64,000 nucleotides of DNA from contig NC_045139.1 in NCBI RefSeq assembly GCF_008831285.2, positions 16,164,354 through 16,228,353 of the forward strand, read 5' to 3'. Below the pieces are notes generated by a model. The model worked only from the letters and a program-made list of their open reading frames with translations. It was not told where the DNA came from and searched no databases. This document shows, piece after piece, positions 47,355 through 61,067 of this stretch. The number at the start of each line of letters is the position of its first letter. Within the stretch, counting starts at the first letter, position 1. This stretch comes from Nymphaea colorata (taxonomy: Eukaryota > Streptophyta > Magnoliopsida > Nymphaeales > Nymphaeaceae). A program made the position numbers and the translations under genes.

Positions 47355-50300
47355 CAAATATTCTTTCTTTTTCCTTCCCCTTCCCCTCTTCTTTTCTTTT
47401 ATTTCCTTCCCATGTTCTTCGGCACTTATTTTATTTGCCCTGTCTGGCCTTGAGTCACAATTGTATGTATCTCCTAAAAAAGTTATCATGTTTAAAGTAG
47501 CGAAAAGAACTTGCAAAATAAATGTGATTAAATTATGACGAACCTATATTTCCCAAAATTAAAAACCTAAAATTAGCAAAATAATCAAAAAGCTTAAATC
47601 TTCTTCATATCATAAAATTATATCCATACATTAAAAAAATGATTCAATACCTTCCGTTTTATATTCCCCATCTGAAAAGGACATCCGAATCACCATTTTT
47701 TTTGGTCGGAGGTTGCATAAAATATTGACCATAAAATTGGTGCGATCGTGACCTAATATTTAGGTTTATCCAGGGAAAAAAGTATATAAAAGTTTTATGG
47801 TTGAGTGGCCGACTGTCCCACCACATATAGGCGGGCTTCTCCAAAAGTTTATTGGGACATGTGGGCGTTTGAGGGAATACAATTATCCAATTTTCATACG
47901 TTTTTAATTAAAATAAAAATAAAACTGTAGGCTTTTCCAACCAATAAGTGGGTGAAGTTAATTTTGGATTTATTTTTAAGATATAGTTATAGATTTTATT
48001 TTTATTTAAGAAGAGATACCTTGAAGAAGTTGGACATGAGCCGAGTCGAGCCCGAGTTCAATCAACTTGAGCTCGGCTGGACTAATGAAACCTTGAGAAT
48101 GGCTCAACAGAAGTAGCGTGAGCTCCACTCGATTAAGACTAGGCAAATTTGAATGAGATTTTATAAAAACTTACATAATTAATTAAAGCTAATATACTAG
48201 TTTTTTAATTAAAAAAGTAAGTCAAATATTTAGAAAATCGCTACACTTCATTCTCAAAAGCCAAGTCGAGCTTGAACACTTCAAGTTCGAACTTATGATC
48301 AAACTTGTGAACTCAAGCTGAACTGATTCTGCTCAAACTCCTTTACGAGTCTAGCACCTTATTCGTTAGTCGTGAGTTTTAAATGTTGAAATATTAAGAA
48401 CAAGAAATGACGCTTGTGTTATTCGAACCATAAACGTACTACCTGCCGGCTGGCTCGAGCCCATGTGCTAAACCCCTCTAGAATTATTAACCTGCAGGTG
48501 GGTCGGGGACGCGGTATTGAAAATTTAACTTTTCAGACCGTTCCGGGTTTGACCGAACCGGATCCAAATTAGATTGATGGATCCGAGATCGAGGTCGGAT
48601 TGAACCCCTTGACTCTATCAAGAACGTGACGAGATGAACGAAGGCATGTGAAGGGTTCAGATTTGAAACAATTTAAATCAATAAAAAATTAATCAAGCTA
48701 AATCGGAAACCAGTGCCGGTTCCAAACCAGACCCGGACCACATCTTTGTTAATGTGAAATTACGGATTTGGATTTGGTTAACGAGAACTGGACTTTTCTT
48801 CAAGTTGGAATCCCGGTTTAAGTGTTCCGTTCGACCCGCTCCGAATCTGATCGCGAACGCACAACGATGCCACGCGTCCTGTTCAAATACGCCGAACCTC
48901 GTAGCGAGCCGACCAAGTGCCGCCGGCGGCCGGACTCCGCTTCACAGCGGTTTTCCGGTCATCGGAAAGCCGAATTCCTCGTCCCTTTTTCCGCCAAAAT
49001 TTCACCCTTCTCCCGCCCCCCCCTTTCTCTCTCTTTCTTTTTAAGTTTAAACGAACAAAATAAATAAAAAAAACAAAAAAGAAGTAAGATGGAGGTGCTC
49101 CTCTCAAAGCTGCTTCCAATTTGCAACACGTTATGTAATTATTTCTTTCCACCTGTTAAAAAAAAAAGGAAAAAGAAACGAAAAAGGAGGAGAAACGGCC
49201 GCCTTTCTTTTGATTTTACTTTTTTTTCCTCCGGCTGGGCCTTCGCCGGAAAATGCATTCGCCGCCTTCTCCTCGATCACTCTTCTCTCTCGTTATTCGT
49301 TATTAATTGTCAGCGTCGTCGAGATCCCATTGGATAGTCTTTTCCGGAAAGAGATCGACTGGAAAAATTAAGATACAGTGCGTTTAGGGTCAGTATTTAG
49401 TTTCTTCCTTCTTGTTGTTTTTTCCCTTTATCTTTTTCTTTGGATTGTTCATTTTCTGTTCCACATAATTAAGACCGAGAAAATAAGATGCTTTCTTCCT
49501 AGCTGTTTCCGGATTTGTTGTTGACTGTCTTTCGACAGAAGGATCTTTTTTTTTTCCCCTAAATTTCTTCCAGGCTTGGATCTCGAAATATCTAGATAAT
49601 TTCTCTCCCTTTGTGGTTAGGTTTCCGGCGACCTTCTTGTAAAAGACTGTTGAAGTCCGTCTGGCGCAGACTTTGTAGTTGACTGCGCCTGCTTCCTGTT
49701 CTCTTTTGGATCGGTGTTCCTCTCTTCCCCTCTTCGTGTTTACGTTTCTCTGGTTTGTGGAGATGAACGGCGACGCGTGTTGCGCTGATGCACAAACTCT
49801 TAGGTTTGCTTTGGTTCCTAATTGAGTATTGATCACTGACCTCAAACGCCGATCGTGGATTCTTCATCTTCTCTTAGGGTTGTTGCTTATTTTTACTAGA
49901 TCTTTTGTTATTAATTTTATAATGTTCATGCTGAAGCTGGAATAGAGGAAAAAAAGGGGCCCTTTTTCAACTCTCTTTTGGAAAACCATCCGTTGGAGAA
50001 TTCCTTCATAATTTGTGGAATTTTTTCCCTTTTGATTATCTTCTTTTCTTCTTTTTGTTTGAATTGGGAAGTTACTATTGATTCGAAAGGCTATTCTACA
50101 TCATCTGCTTTTCCGTGCGGTCTGTTTTCTGATCAAAACAAGCGTCCATGTTCGTTTTCTTCGTTTCGTTGTTTGTTTTCCCCATTGTTTCTCCTGGTAG
50201 CGCATTTCTGCTCTATTTTTGTTTTTTTCTCTTTCCATTCAATACTTGTCTGACAGACTGAACTCACTCTATTTTCTGCTGCTGCAGATCCTGAATTTTG

Positions 50301-50355
50301 CCATCCATATTGGAGTTCGGATAGGAATCATAGTTGGGCTTGTTATGTTATCAGC
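47355..50355. other. Spacer with dispersed repeat, then TKI1-like promoter and leader
   Basis: From about 48035 to 48360 lie repeated GAGTCGAGC/GAGCTCGG/CAAGTTCGA words, a dispersed-repeat signature of unknown class. From about 48800 sequence is GC-richer, then CT-rich, and probably holds the promoter and 5' UTR of the TKI1-like gene. A CTGCTGCAG acceptor at 50279-50287 suggests a leader intron ending there. No separate gene seen. Confidence 0.45.
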
Positions 50356-53300
50356 ATGCAGCCGGAGCTGCAGACAACATCGTCAATTGGGGCAGCTGCC
50401 TCTATCCCTCTAAGCCAGGATGTGATAACAGGGATAGATGCCAATGCGAATCTTCCTTGTTCACCGCCCGCTAAGGATGACATCCCTTCTACTCAAACCC
50501 CTGGTAGCAAACGCTGTTCTCTGATTTTTATTCTTGCAGTGGTTCTTGTATGCATGCTATAGCGATCTGGATATTGTTCTCTTTTCTGGCAGTAAAAAAA
50601 CCAACACGGCAATGGGCTGCTTGGACACGTCAAGAGGAGGAGAGTTTTTTCAATGCATTGCGACAGGTTGGCAAGGTAATACTCTTGTTCAGTTGGTTTC
50701 CTTTTGTTAGTAAACCATGTTTTGTTTGTATTTCTGATGGATGGCTCTTGCAGAATTTTGAGAAGATCACCAGCCGGGTCCAAAGTAAAAATAAGGATCA
50801 AGTAAGCTGTTGCCTCTTTCTCTTTCAGTTTGTTCTGATATATTATCGATTGCTATTATATATATATATATATTGAATTTTTCAGTTGCGGTCATGATTG
50901 ATGCTACTTCTTTTAGTTGTCTTAGACTTAGTAGGTTTTTTTTTTTTGGCTTAGAAACCTCTGTTTTCATTGTCCTTAAGATGAAAATGAAAGAGAAATG
51001 ACTGTATGAAAGGGGGATACTGTTCAATCCCTGTTCTTGTTGGGACTTGGGATGTGATAAGATACACATATTGGAAATTTATCTCTTAGAGCTAGAAGAT
51101 ATGCATGATACATCCCGTGATCTTATTGTTAGAAGATAATGGGAATCTCCTTGGTGATGATATACAATATGAAGTGTAGCTTGATATTCACAGTCGAAAA
51201 ATTTGGTTTTTGATTGATCAACTTTGTAATTGAATGGTAAAGGCTTTTAGAGACAACAAGAGGCATTGGCTGTTTACCAGTACTTGATTTTTTTTTTTGT
51301 TGGTGACATGGTGTTGCATGTTTGGTATGCTAATTTCCATGATATTTGATAAAGATAATATTTAGCACAGAATTTTTAGAACCACAATGTGAAAAATAAT
51401 TTTATTACAAAATGCAAAACATGCGGACCCACCCTATTCTAGAACTCAAAATAAGGTTGTTGGAAAGCCCCAAGCTAAAGCACTCAGGTTTCGGGACTAA
51501 AGGTAGCAAAACATACTTCTTTCTTCCTCCACTCCAGTAATAATCCTTATTATAATCTCACAGGCCCAGAAGATGAGGATAAAGTACAAGAAGATGATTA
51601 TGACTTCGCTTAGTTCGGGAAATGGAATTAAATTTACGTATATCCACACATGGCATTTTCAAAAATCTAATAGCTGGATTGATGATGCTGCCTTTTGGAA
51701 ATTGTATAAGAGGTGAATGAAACTGGAAATGGGCAGCAGAGCTTGGGTGTCATCTTGAATTGCATCAACACATAAGTTTCAGCATGGCATTTGATATGCA
51801 TATATTGGAATTGTTTTTTGGATGTCTCATGACCTAGATATACTAGCTGAGTTTCACAGGAGCAAATACCAAGTGGGAAGTCAAACTGAACAGACTCTAG
51901 ATGCAAGCTATGCCAACTTAATCTAATTCCTAGATCTGTTCACCATGTTCTGTTTGCTATATTCTGCACCATGTGCATCTTTTCCTCAATATGGAAGATT
52001 ATATCTTTGACCTAGAAGAAGGTTGTGTGTTATGGGCCACAAATCTTGATTTCCGATTGAGAAACCTATATGCACGTTGTACTGCCACTTTCAAATTCTA
52101 TATCATCAACATAAACCTAACATTTGTATCTGCAAAAAGCTGAAAATAATGTGAAACTGGTGGTTTCTGTCAATGTTCAATAGGAAAGGAAAGCAATCAA
52201 GCATCTTTATGTTACTGCCATGATGCCATCTTCATTTGTGAATTTCTCTGGTGTTACATTATGTTTATGCCTTTCTTAGTTATCTTTTTTCCTTTTTTCT
52301 GAAAAATTTACATCATTTAAATAATTTCTTGTACTTTCATTTTACCCTTGATTATATATAGAATTACTTTTGTGTTTAAAGAGTTCATTGACTGAAAATC
52401 AGTAGATTTTGAGTATGATCCGTTCATATTAACATGAACATGCTTTTTGGCTACATTATATTTTATTGCTAATTATTGTTGAAAATATGTAACTATTTCC
52501 CTTTTTTATTTGGACGTGCAGGTTAGACACTACTATTATCGCCTCATCAAACGAATCAATAAGCTTTTGGGTCCTGCGTTTACTCTTGATGCCAAAAATT
52601 CAAAAGATGCTAATGCTGCAATGCTTCGATGGTAACTTGAAGAAATTTGATTAGTTGTTTTGGACATTCTTTAATATGTCTGTCAAAAGATTGTGTCGGT
52701 TATTACATGTGCATATCATGTGGTTACATGCATGACTCTTAGATAAGCTCCATGCTTGTTATCTCCATGGTCTTGCATGCATGTATTCAAGTATTCTAAT
52801 AAGCACCTTTGTGCAAATTTTAGTGGTAAGGTAGTATGTTGAAATTTGAACTTGAACAATGAGCTTGCAAACCAACTCACAACCAGCTCTTAAAGCATAG
52901 AAGAACCAAGCCTAAATGCTGGTGCTGTATATGTGTGCATGTGCTGCATTTATGTTCTATGTTATATACATCCATCTCTTACTAAATTTTATTTCAATAG
53001 AGTAATGCCTTAAACAATAAGCCAATTCATAAAGGTTGACCTATCTAGGCTTGTGATGTTCTTGGGCTTAGTTGGGCTCATAACAGATCATGAATTAGTT
53101 ATTGGTTGGGCACATAAGAAATCGAGAATTAGTTCAGTGACAAGTATTACTTGTATTGAGGTAGGTGAACCTCCTCTTGTACATTATCAGGACCTGCACA
53201 GCACGGCGAACAATCAAACTGTATATAAAATTATAAATCATCCCATGAAGTTATAGGTAAATGAGTGCTTTCTAATTTTAAAGTTGTAAACAAGGTCGAG

Positions 53301-54636
53301 TCACAATTATCAGGAACCAGCTTCCCTTTTCTAAATTCTCTTCCCCCTTGACACTGCTTCCCTTTGTCTGATAGCCCAAGTTTATGTAATATTTTCCAAA
53401 GTACTTACTTACCTCCTTTTCCTTCATCTATTGGGTTCCCATGCTCTTACTTGTGACTATAGGCTGAGTACATGGTTGTTAAGGAGCATTCCACTTACTC
53501 ATCAATCTCTCTCAGGCAGCACATAATCTTTCTCTAACTGCATAACGGATTTTCTCTGTGACCCCCTTTCTTACATCATCACCCCTGCTTCACCTTTATC
53601 TAGCTACATGCTGAGTTGATACTTAATTTCCCTTGTCTCTCAAGTAAATTCATCTCCACAGTTTTAGCTCTCTAATCAAGTAATCACATAGCGTTCCTTT
53701 GTCAAGAGGACATGGGGCACCTCAGCAGCTTCCTCACTGCATGTCTTCTAACATCTATTATTGTTTAAATCTCTCTCTAAAATATAAATATTCTTACATT
53801 TTACTGCTTCTTACATGTACAAAAATATACTAAATTTACTTGCTGAAGTAGAAGTAAAGACTTGCCCATCCCCTAAGTCACATGAGTGTGCCAACTATGC
53901 CAACTATGGTGGCACACCCGCATCGATGCGGGATGGTGCTGGTGCGGGTGTGAGTGCGGCCTGACACGGCACCTGACTTGGTCAAATTGAATTGGGTGCT
54001 GCTGACTACACCCGTTCTTCTTTTCTCTTGTTTTTTTTTTCATTAATTTTCCTTCTCCTCTGTCACATAGGTACGGGTATGGGTGCTGGTACGGGTTCCG
54101 GTTTTCGGACTATTTTCAAAAAACTAGGAACGGGGGTACGACTGTGTGTGTGTGTGTGTAACATAAAATAAGAATTCAAACAAAATAACACGTTCATGAT
54201 TCAAAATTTATAGTTTCTAAAGAAGAAACTATTGAACTAAATATGAAAATGCAGCTTTGTATGTGTTTCTTGAGTGCAAATGGTGTAAAGAACAAAACTG
54301 AAATCCTAAATTTTGCATAGGAAAGGACTTTGTCAACTTTGATCGAGTCCTACATCATACAAATACGGTCCTGGATGCGTTGACCGTATTCGGTTCTGTT
54401 TGACCAGTATCCAAGAAGTACCCTGGACAGTACCAGTACCGATGTCGTACCTAATCGGTATGGGTACGCTGCCTTTACAGCAGTACCCAGGTGACAAAGC
54501 TTCTCCTATCTTTCCCTCTTCTCTCTCTCCTCTCTTATTTTATTTAATAAAACTTTGACTGTTGTATGAGATTTAGGTAACCTTGATAAGAAAAGTTAAA
54601 AAATATAGACAAATAAAATTTACTTATATAACAAAT

Positions 54637-54676
<40 letters not shown>

Positions 54677-57600
54677 TTATAACTTTATATGCTCTCACCG
54701 CACCCATACCCAATCTTTGTTAGAACTTGCCGCATCCTCCACCGGCACCCGCACCCCGCACCCATGTGACATAGCCCATCCCTTCTACTGATTGGTTATA
54801 TGAAATTATGAACTACCTGGTGATGAAGATGTGATGCTCTGAATCCTTTGTTGACCTGTTGCTGCTGAAGGTGCTTTCTCCACTAATGAAGAGGAAGTAT
54901 GGAAAGTTATGAAACATTTTGTTGACCACTTGGGGACAAGGTGTTCTAGATTAGAGACCAGAAGCAGAAAGATAGTCATGTCTACCTGATATTTGGTTGT
55001 TGAAATGTTGATCAGTTGCTTAAACATATGAATATTTGTAGTTTTATATTTATGCCGTTAAGTGGATATCAGTTAGAAATAGCAGTTATTCTTGGTATCT
55101 GCTGAGATTTATTGCTTCCCCTTGTGTAGCATTGTTTCTCTTTAATTGAATCCAGTTATTAAGTGTAAAACTGTTGGTATCAGGTGCACATCTTTGCAAT
55201 CATGTTGATTTTGAAACTTTGGACATTTTTGGCTTTATATCACATGGATATTGGCTGTTGCATATTTTGGTCAATGGACATTGTACTTGGATGCTTGGAG
55301 TCTAACAAACTGCTCTTTCAATAGGTGGTCTTTGCTTGAGAAACATAGTTGCTCTGCTTCAAAGCTTCATCTGAAGCCGAGACGGTTCAAGACATTTGTG
55401 ACCGCACTGGTTGGTTCTGCATTTGTTTGTCCCTTTTTTCCTTTGTAAAACACTAATCCTTTGACTTTAAGTTTTAAGGCTTTTTTTTTTGAAGCTTCAA
55501 TCTTGTTTTTTGTGTCTGAACCAAATATTTAGCATTCCTCCATTTACTGTTCTATTATGTTTCTTCCTTTTGTTTTGATAATTAGTTTCCTCCTTTCCCT
55601 GAAAATGAAGGAACACCAACTTCTGAAAGATCGCAAGAAGACAAAAAGAAAGGCTTCTCAAGCGGAGCAGATTTCTGCTGCACCCTTGGTTACAGTTTCA
55701 CTGCCAAGTAAAACACCTGGAACTGGAAATGAAACCCGCGGACAGAAGGTTGTGACCTTGGAGAGCCATATTGCTCAAAAAGCAGGAACTGGAAGGGGGA
55801 ATTCACTAAAACGTCAGTTGATGACAAGCACTGGTGGTTGTAAGGATGAAATTGCTACTGTAAAAGCAACACGACAACGACGAAAAGCAGGAGGTATTGT
55901 GTTCATCATGAAAATTCTAGCTTTCTCTGTCTATGTCAATGTTAACATGAACAAGAATCTATATTGTGTTTGTGGAGTGTTGATTTTGATTGACTTGGCC
56001 ACTAGTTTATGGCAACTTTGACAAGGGAAATGATGCATTACATTTCTCCTTCTGGCCCTAGAGTGTCACAAGCTAGAAATGGAAACAGCTATATATTCTC
56101 CATAAAACGTAGTGGAGGAGGTCATTTTGGATGTCTACAATTTATAGGGAGTCGACTCTCGAAAATATAGTTTTAGAGGGTATTGAGTTTGCTGATACTT
56201 TATCCATAAATATGAAGGCTTTGGGTCTTTTTCAGTTATATAGATATGTGTGTGTGTGTGTGTGTGTGTGAATGTTTGTGTATATATGTATTGGTGTTTG
56301 TGTATGGATTCAATAATGTTGATGAATCAGCTCTAAAAACTGGAAATCTGTATCCCTAACTAACTGTTTAGCTATCCTATTTTTCATGTCAATCCATAAT
56401 TTTGGGGTGGTTTTCAGTTGTTTCGGTACCTAGTTTGCACCTGTGATAATTTTCAGGTGCATCAATGATCATATAGAAGTTTTTGTGATCTGAGCATACT
56501 TTTGGTGCATGCTGGTGCTGCTGGATCTGTCTTTTGCATATGCCCTTTCAGTTGGTGTTTGTCTTATCCTTTTCCACAGTTTTAAGCATGTATAGATAAC
56601 CTATCCAGTTTTAATCGGTTTTTTCTTCTAGTGTCGTGCAGTTCGATTGCTGTTTTCCTTGAGCATTATTGTCCCTGAGAACATCTAACTGATGGTCTAA
56701 GTTGTGCCATATGTTTTGGTATCGTTTTTCAGTAGGCTCTGTCTCATTGAGTGAGTATAAGAGATGGGAGAAAGCTGCAATAGCTGGGGTGTCTTTGGTT
56801 GCTGATGCTGCTGTACACTTGGAGCGCACCAGTAATGGTTTTCCCTCTGATCGACTTCTGGATGGGATGCACAGCATGACATTTTCCTGTTCCGAGGGTA
56901 AGCTCTTGAACAAGATGAGCTACTTTGGATACAATGGCAAGCTGTGGCCTGAATTTGTGTTATGTTACTCAGGAAACAGGAATATTCAAGTTCAAAACAC
57001 AGATATGCATCTGCTACCCTCTGGATCAGCCAAAATAAGATCACCTGATGGGATCATCGAATCTGGTATCTTACAGAGACAAATGGGGAATCCGTCTGAA
57101 CCGGCGCAAAGTACCAGGCTGTTGTCAAAAGACCCTAAACTAAAATTGCAGCTATTCCCTATAGATGACTATACAAGGAAAGCAATGGAGAAGGTAACAG
57201 AATTGGAAAAATGACTGGATTTCTATAAATTTGTTGAATTGGGCTCTTCTATATTCAATTATTTTTGCATATCCTGTAGGATGACCACAATCCACACCTA
57301 GAACTCACTGTTGGGGCTAGAAAGAAGATATCCTCAATAATAGAACATTTGAATCGAAAATGGGGCAACGCAAGTGTAGCTTCAGGAGAGCTTGCTCTCT
57401 TCCCATATGCTGCTTACCAAGAACATATTGTTGGTCATCATAGCTGGACTTTGAGGGACTCATTCCTTAGTGCTGCAGATGTGTATGAAGCTGTAGGAAG
57501 GCCTGCTGTTTTTCGTTTAAGGTTTGTGTTCATTGGCATTGTGTACTTGAGAATCATTTTTCTCATCCATCTTTCTGTTAAAATTCACTTGGCTATCAGA

Positions 57601-59843
57601 CTAACTTTGATCTTTCTCTTTTAAGGTATGGCTGGTTTTCTAGCACAGGGCCTGGTCTTAGATCCTCTGGGCAGTCATTTTGTCATTCGGGTGTATGCTT
57701 CCATTCTAACAAGGAAAATCTGTCCATGGAGAGAAACTGTACTTCTGCGAACAATCTGCCTCCTTCTGTTAATCAGGACGCTGAAGCCTTGAAGGAAAGT
57801 GGCTCAACTGTTGCAAATACAAACCAAACAAGTAGTGTTCATTCTAGTGAAGCAAGTCCTGACAAATCAGATGTTTGTCATGCCTCCAAGAACCATGACG
57901 TTTCAAGTAGCTGCTCAATTGACAAAGACAAGCATCCCATAGACATTATATCCTTGAAGAGCAACCTTCAGACAACATCAGAGAATCAGTCAACCCCTTG
58001 GCTTGGTGAAGACAGCACTGATGGATTTCTCCGGAATCTCTTTCAGAATGCGGTAGGATATCTCTCTACCTTCTGTTATAATTCTGTTGCAAGTGTTCTG
58101 ATATCTGGTTTCCCTCAAACTGTCATTCAGGATAACATGCAGACAGGGGGCGGAGCTTCTTTGGCAACTGTTGAGTGGGCTGACAGCCTCACCAATTACA
58201 GTGTGGGTGATTTTCTAAATGAAGCATCCAATGTTGCAGATGGTGTTATGGTAGAAAGTGCTGTTGCCGGCAGTGCTTGTCTTGAGCAGACACCGTTCTG
58301 TTCTGATTCATTTGATGCAGCAATAGCAGCACATGTATCCCGTCATCAAAATGCAATCAGTGTGTCAGCCAATGTTTGGCATCCATCTATTTGGAATGCA
58401 GATGATACACGTGATGCATTTTCTTTTCAGAAGAACAATCGTTCACAAGAGAATGCAATAGGGTTGTCTAGAGATGCTTCAAGCGAGAAACCTGTCCAAA
58501 ATATCTTTCCAAATTCAACTGGAGATGCTAAATTGGTTGAGGTATGTGTTCTTACTGAGGTTTGAGACACGTCAAATTGAGATTCATGTTTGCCATGAAT
58601 GGATTTAGGAATGGGATACGTCTTACAGTTGAGAACAAGTTAACAGTATATGATAATTAGACAGATTGATTATTATGTCTTCTACTGTATGACCTATCCA
58701 CGGATCAATATATCATTTATTTTTTATTTGTGAAATGGATTTTTTCTAGGCACCCACTTTTTCATATGGATTTTCTGGTTGGTTTTGCACCTAAAAAGGT
58801 TATGCTATCTTCTACATACATTTTGCTTTAAAAAAAGCAACCGATAGATGGAAAATTGAAGAGGCTTATTGTTGTGACTGACACTAGGAAAGTTCCACTC
58901 TTTTGCCCGGAATTGCTTTAGATGTTTAATGGCAGACCCAGGCCCATTGGTGTGAAAGTTGTTTCGGATGGGTATGTGTACGGTAAGTTGGGGGGCTCAT
59001 GGCAAACTTATATTTTTTCCTAGTTGTCTTGGAAAATTGTTCTTTTAGAAAAGAAAAGTTCTGGAGGTTTGCATGCCATCTGAAGTTGGACTTGAGGGCT
59101 CATAGCAGACTTGAATTTCTTTCTACTTGTCTTGGAAATTTGATCTTTTAGAAAAGAATTCTGGGGTAGCATCATCATAAAAAGTATTTAACTTTCACGA
59201 TAGGCAAATCATGCCATCTTTCTCCATCTGTATACTGAATATTTCTGTGGTCTCATTTGGTCCCAAGCATCATCTCTGCAGCTTATTAGCTTCTAACTGA
59301 AGTTTTCCTGTCTTTGATCTTTGTTTAGCAGGAATTTGGTGAAGCTGAAGACCCTTCCGAAGATATTGAAGCTGATTCGGAGACCATGAAACAAGTCCAA
59401 GCGAATGAAAGGAGCTGTGGCATCTCCGACATTTATTGGGTTAGTACCTTTCTAAACAATTTTAACAAATGAGTTGACCTGCAGGGCATTTGATAGCTCC
59501 TTCGCCTACTCGGCTCATCATGTGTGTTTGTTTGTTTGTGCAGCCTGATTCGTTAGGATGTATGATAGAGTTCGGCTTCTCTTCCTCGAGGTTTCAGAGC
59601 CAGTGTTTATTGAACGCCGACAGTGTGAGTAGCCTCAATGGCCTCATCGCTAGCAGTCTAGATGCATTTCAGAACTGTTCCTTTTTTGGCACGGAGAAAA
59701 AGGCCACGCCATGTGAAGGTGCGCAGAGTCAAATGCCTAACAGCGTAGCATTGGGAAAGCCTGTAATATTAGATCAAAGTATATCAAAGATTTCTGAGAA
59801 CCCTGGGAATAAGTTGGTTGATGCAATTTCCCTGGGGACCTGA
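50356..59843 (+). CDS. TKI1: TSL-kinase-interacting protein 1-like, SANT/Myb protein, 11 exons, about 927 aa
   Basis: Exons: 50356-50503, 50593-50675, 50754-50801, 52522-52631, 55325-55409, 55611-55893, 56733-57193, 57280-57521, 57626-58541, 59332-59439, 59544-59843. Phases agree at each junction. A SANT/Myb-like domain lies at about residues 55-110 (RQWAAWTRQEEESFFNALRQ, VRHYYYRLIKRINKLLG). A central conserved block reads ISSIIEHLNRKWG, then RPAVFRLRYGWFSS; later motifs are VEWADSLTNYSVGDFLNEA and FCSDSFDAAIAAHVSRHQ. These match TKI1, a nuclear partner of the TOUSLED kinase in Arabidopsis, thought to act in chromatin or transcription. The protein is longer than Arabidopsis TKI1. Exon 10 has a tandem acceptor (TTTAGCAG). 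Intron 4 carries nested hAT-like elements. Confidence 0.88.
53873..54774 (+). mobile_element. hAT-like non-autonomous element, copy 3 (in TKI1-like intron 4)
   Basis: Left end CTAAGTCACATGAGTGTG; right end on the other strand CTATGTCACATGGGTGCGGG. Exact 8-bp duplications CCCATCCC flank it (53865-53872 and 54775-54782). The order is a CGG-rich subterminal region, a CT-rich block, an (AT)n tract (about 54642-54669), then the right subterminal region, as in copy 1. A related element is inserted at 54060-54499; without that and its duplication the element is about 454 bp. No transposase frame. Confidence 0.85.
54060..54499 (+). mobile_element. hAT-like non-autonomous element, copy 4, nested inside copy 3
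   Basis: Left end CTGTCACATAGGTACGGG; right end on the other strand CTTTGTCACCTGGGTAC. Exact 8-bp duplications CTTCTCCT flank it (54052-54059 and 54500-54507). The ends are related to, but distinct from, those of copies 1-3 (GGTAC replaces GGTGC), so this looks like a sister subfamily. It holds a short GT run and AT-rich DNA. Confidence 0.82.
56246..56270. repeat. (TG)n microsatellite in TKI1-like intron 6
   Basis: About twelve TG repeats lie in the intron between the exons ending at 55893 and starting at 56733. No other signal is seen in that intron. Confidence 0.9.
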
Positions 59844-61067
59844 TCGGCGAGGAAGCCTTTTTATTTCCAGCTTTTTCAGGTGTAGAGATAACACAGTAAC
59901 TTCAGTTCTGACCATGCCCGTCCGTGCACGTATGACATGGTCACTTAGTCTCTGGGAAAAAGGGAAGAAATGTTTTTGTTCCCTCGAAAATGTACAAATC
60001 AGCGTGTTTAAGAACCAAAAATTTAAATTGAAGAAAACATGTTGGAAGCTGTAACGACGAGAATATTCGAGTTCAACAGTTTCTTGAATCGGCCCAGCTT
60101 CTTTGTTTTCGATGCGTGCTAATTTTTTTTATAAATCACCCCTCCATAAAATATTGTCCTTTGCATTGTTGGCTTTTTCTCCTCCTCATAAGGCAGTGTT
60201 ATCATTTGTTATAAATTTACGGAAGGTGGTCTTTGCCGGCCTGATTCTACCGCTTGTAATTCCATCTTTCAAGACTAACAAGTTCTTGTCAACGTCGTTA
60301 AATTATGTAAATATTTTTTATTTTATAGTCGATCATCTTGTAACTGCTATGGTTTTAGTACGTAATTTTTCGTGTTTCTAGCGCCAAGGGTTGGTTGTGG
60401 TTGGCAGGCCTTTGGGTGTCAGGACAACAGTTGGAATTCAAATCACTCTTTTACGTAGGTCGAAGCAAAGTGTACGCCTCGAGGAGGGGTTTACTACCAA
60501 TGTGGTTGTTGAAGTTCGCCTAGTCTCACATATACCGTGCCGTAACAACCAATGTGTTTGTCATGGTGACCAGGAAATCTACTTTCATGTGTTAAGCTTT
60601 GCTTGTTTGTGGCTTTCAGCACTTTGCTCATTCGCTTGCAACCATGCAGTTCATTTTCTCTCTTATCCAAGGGTATTTTTGAGAAGGAATGGTAGATTTC
60701 CCTGACACACGCACAACGCATTAAGTGAAATAGGATTCTTAATATAATACCATATAGTTGACAAACAAAATCGATAATCTACACAAGATCATTTTCAGGA
60801 CTCACAGGAGAGACTCAATCTCCTTTGCTCAATGATTTGACATTCATAGTTCCCTTCTTTACGGTCCCTGTTTTCCTGTTCTGGGAACCATCGTCTTCTC
60901 AGCCTCAGGAGACACCAGATCTGCATTCGGGAGTTCAAGCCAAAGCTGTAAACGAAATTGCACCAATCTCATGGATTACTTGTTCCGGATCGTTGATGTT
61001 CTGTCTTGATTAGCTATACACGTGCAAAAAATGACATACGCAGATTGACAACCCAGAAGCGACATCA
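59844..61067. other. Spacer between convergent TKI1-like and BRO1-like genes
   Basis: Both 3' UTRs lie here. I see no gene, repeat or transposon end. Short open frames have no recognisable domain. Confidence 0.6.

Noticed and set aside
49390-49845. 151-codon minus-strand frame
   Set aside because: Lys/Arg/Asn-rich, no domain, opposite the CT-rich leader region of the TKI1-like gene.
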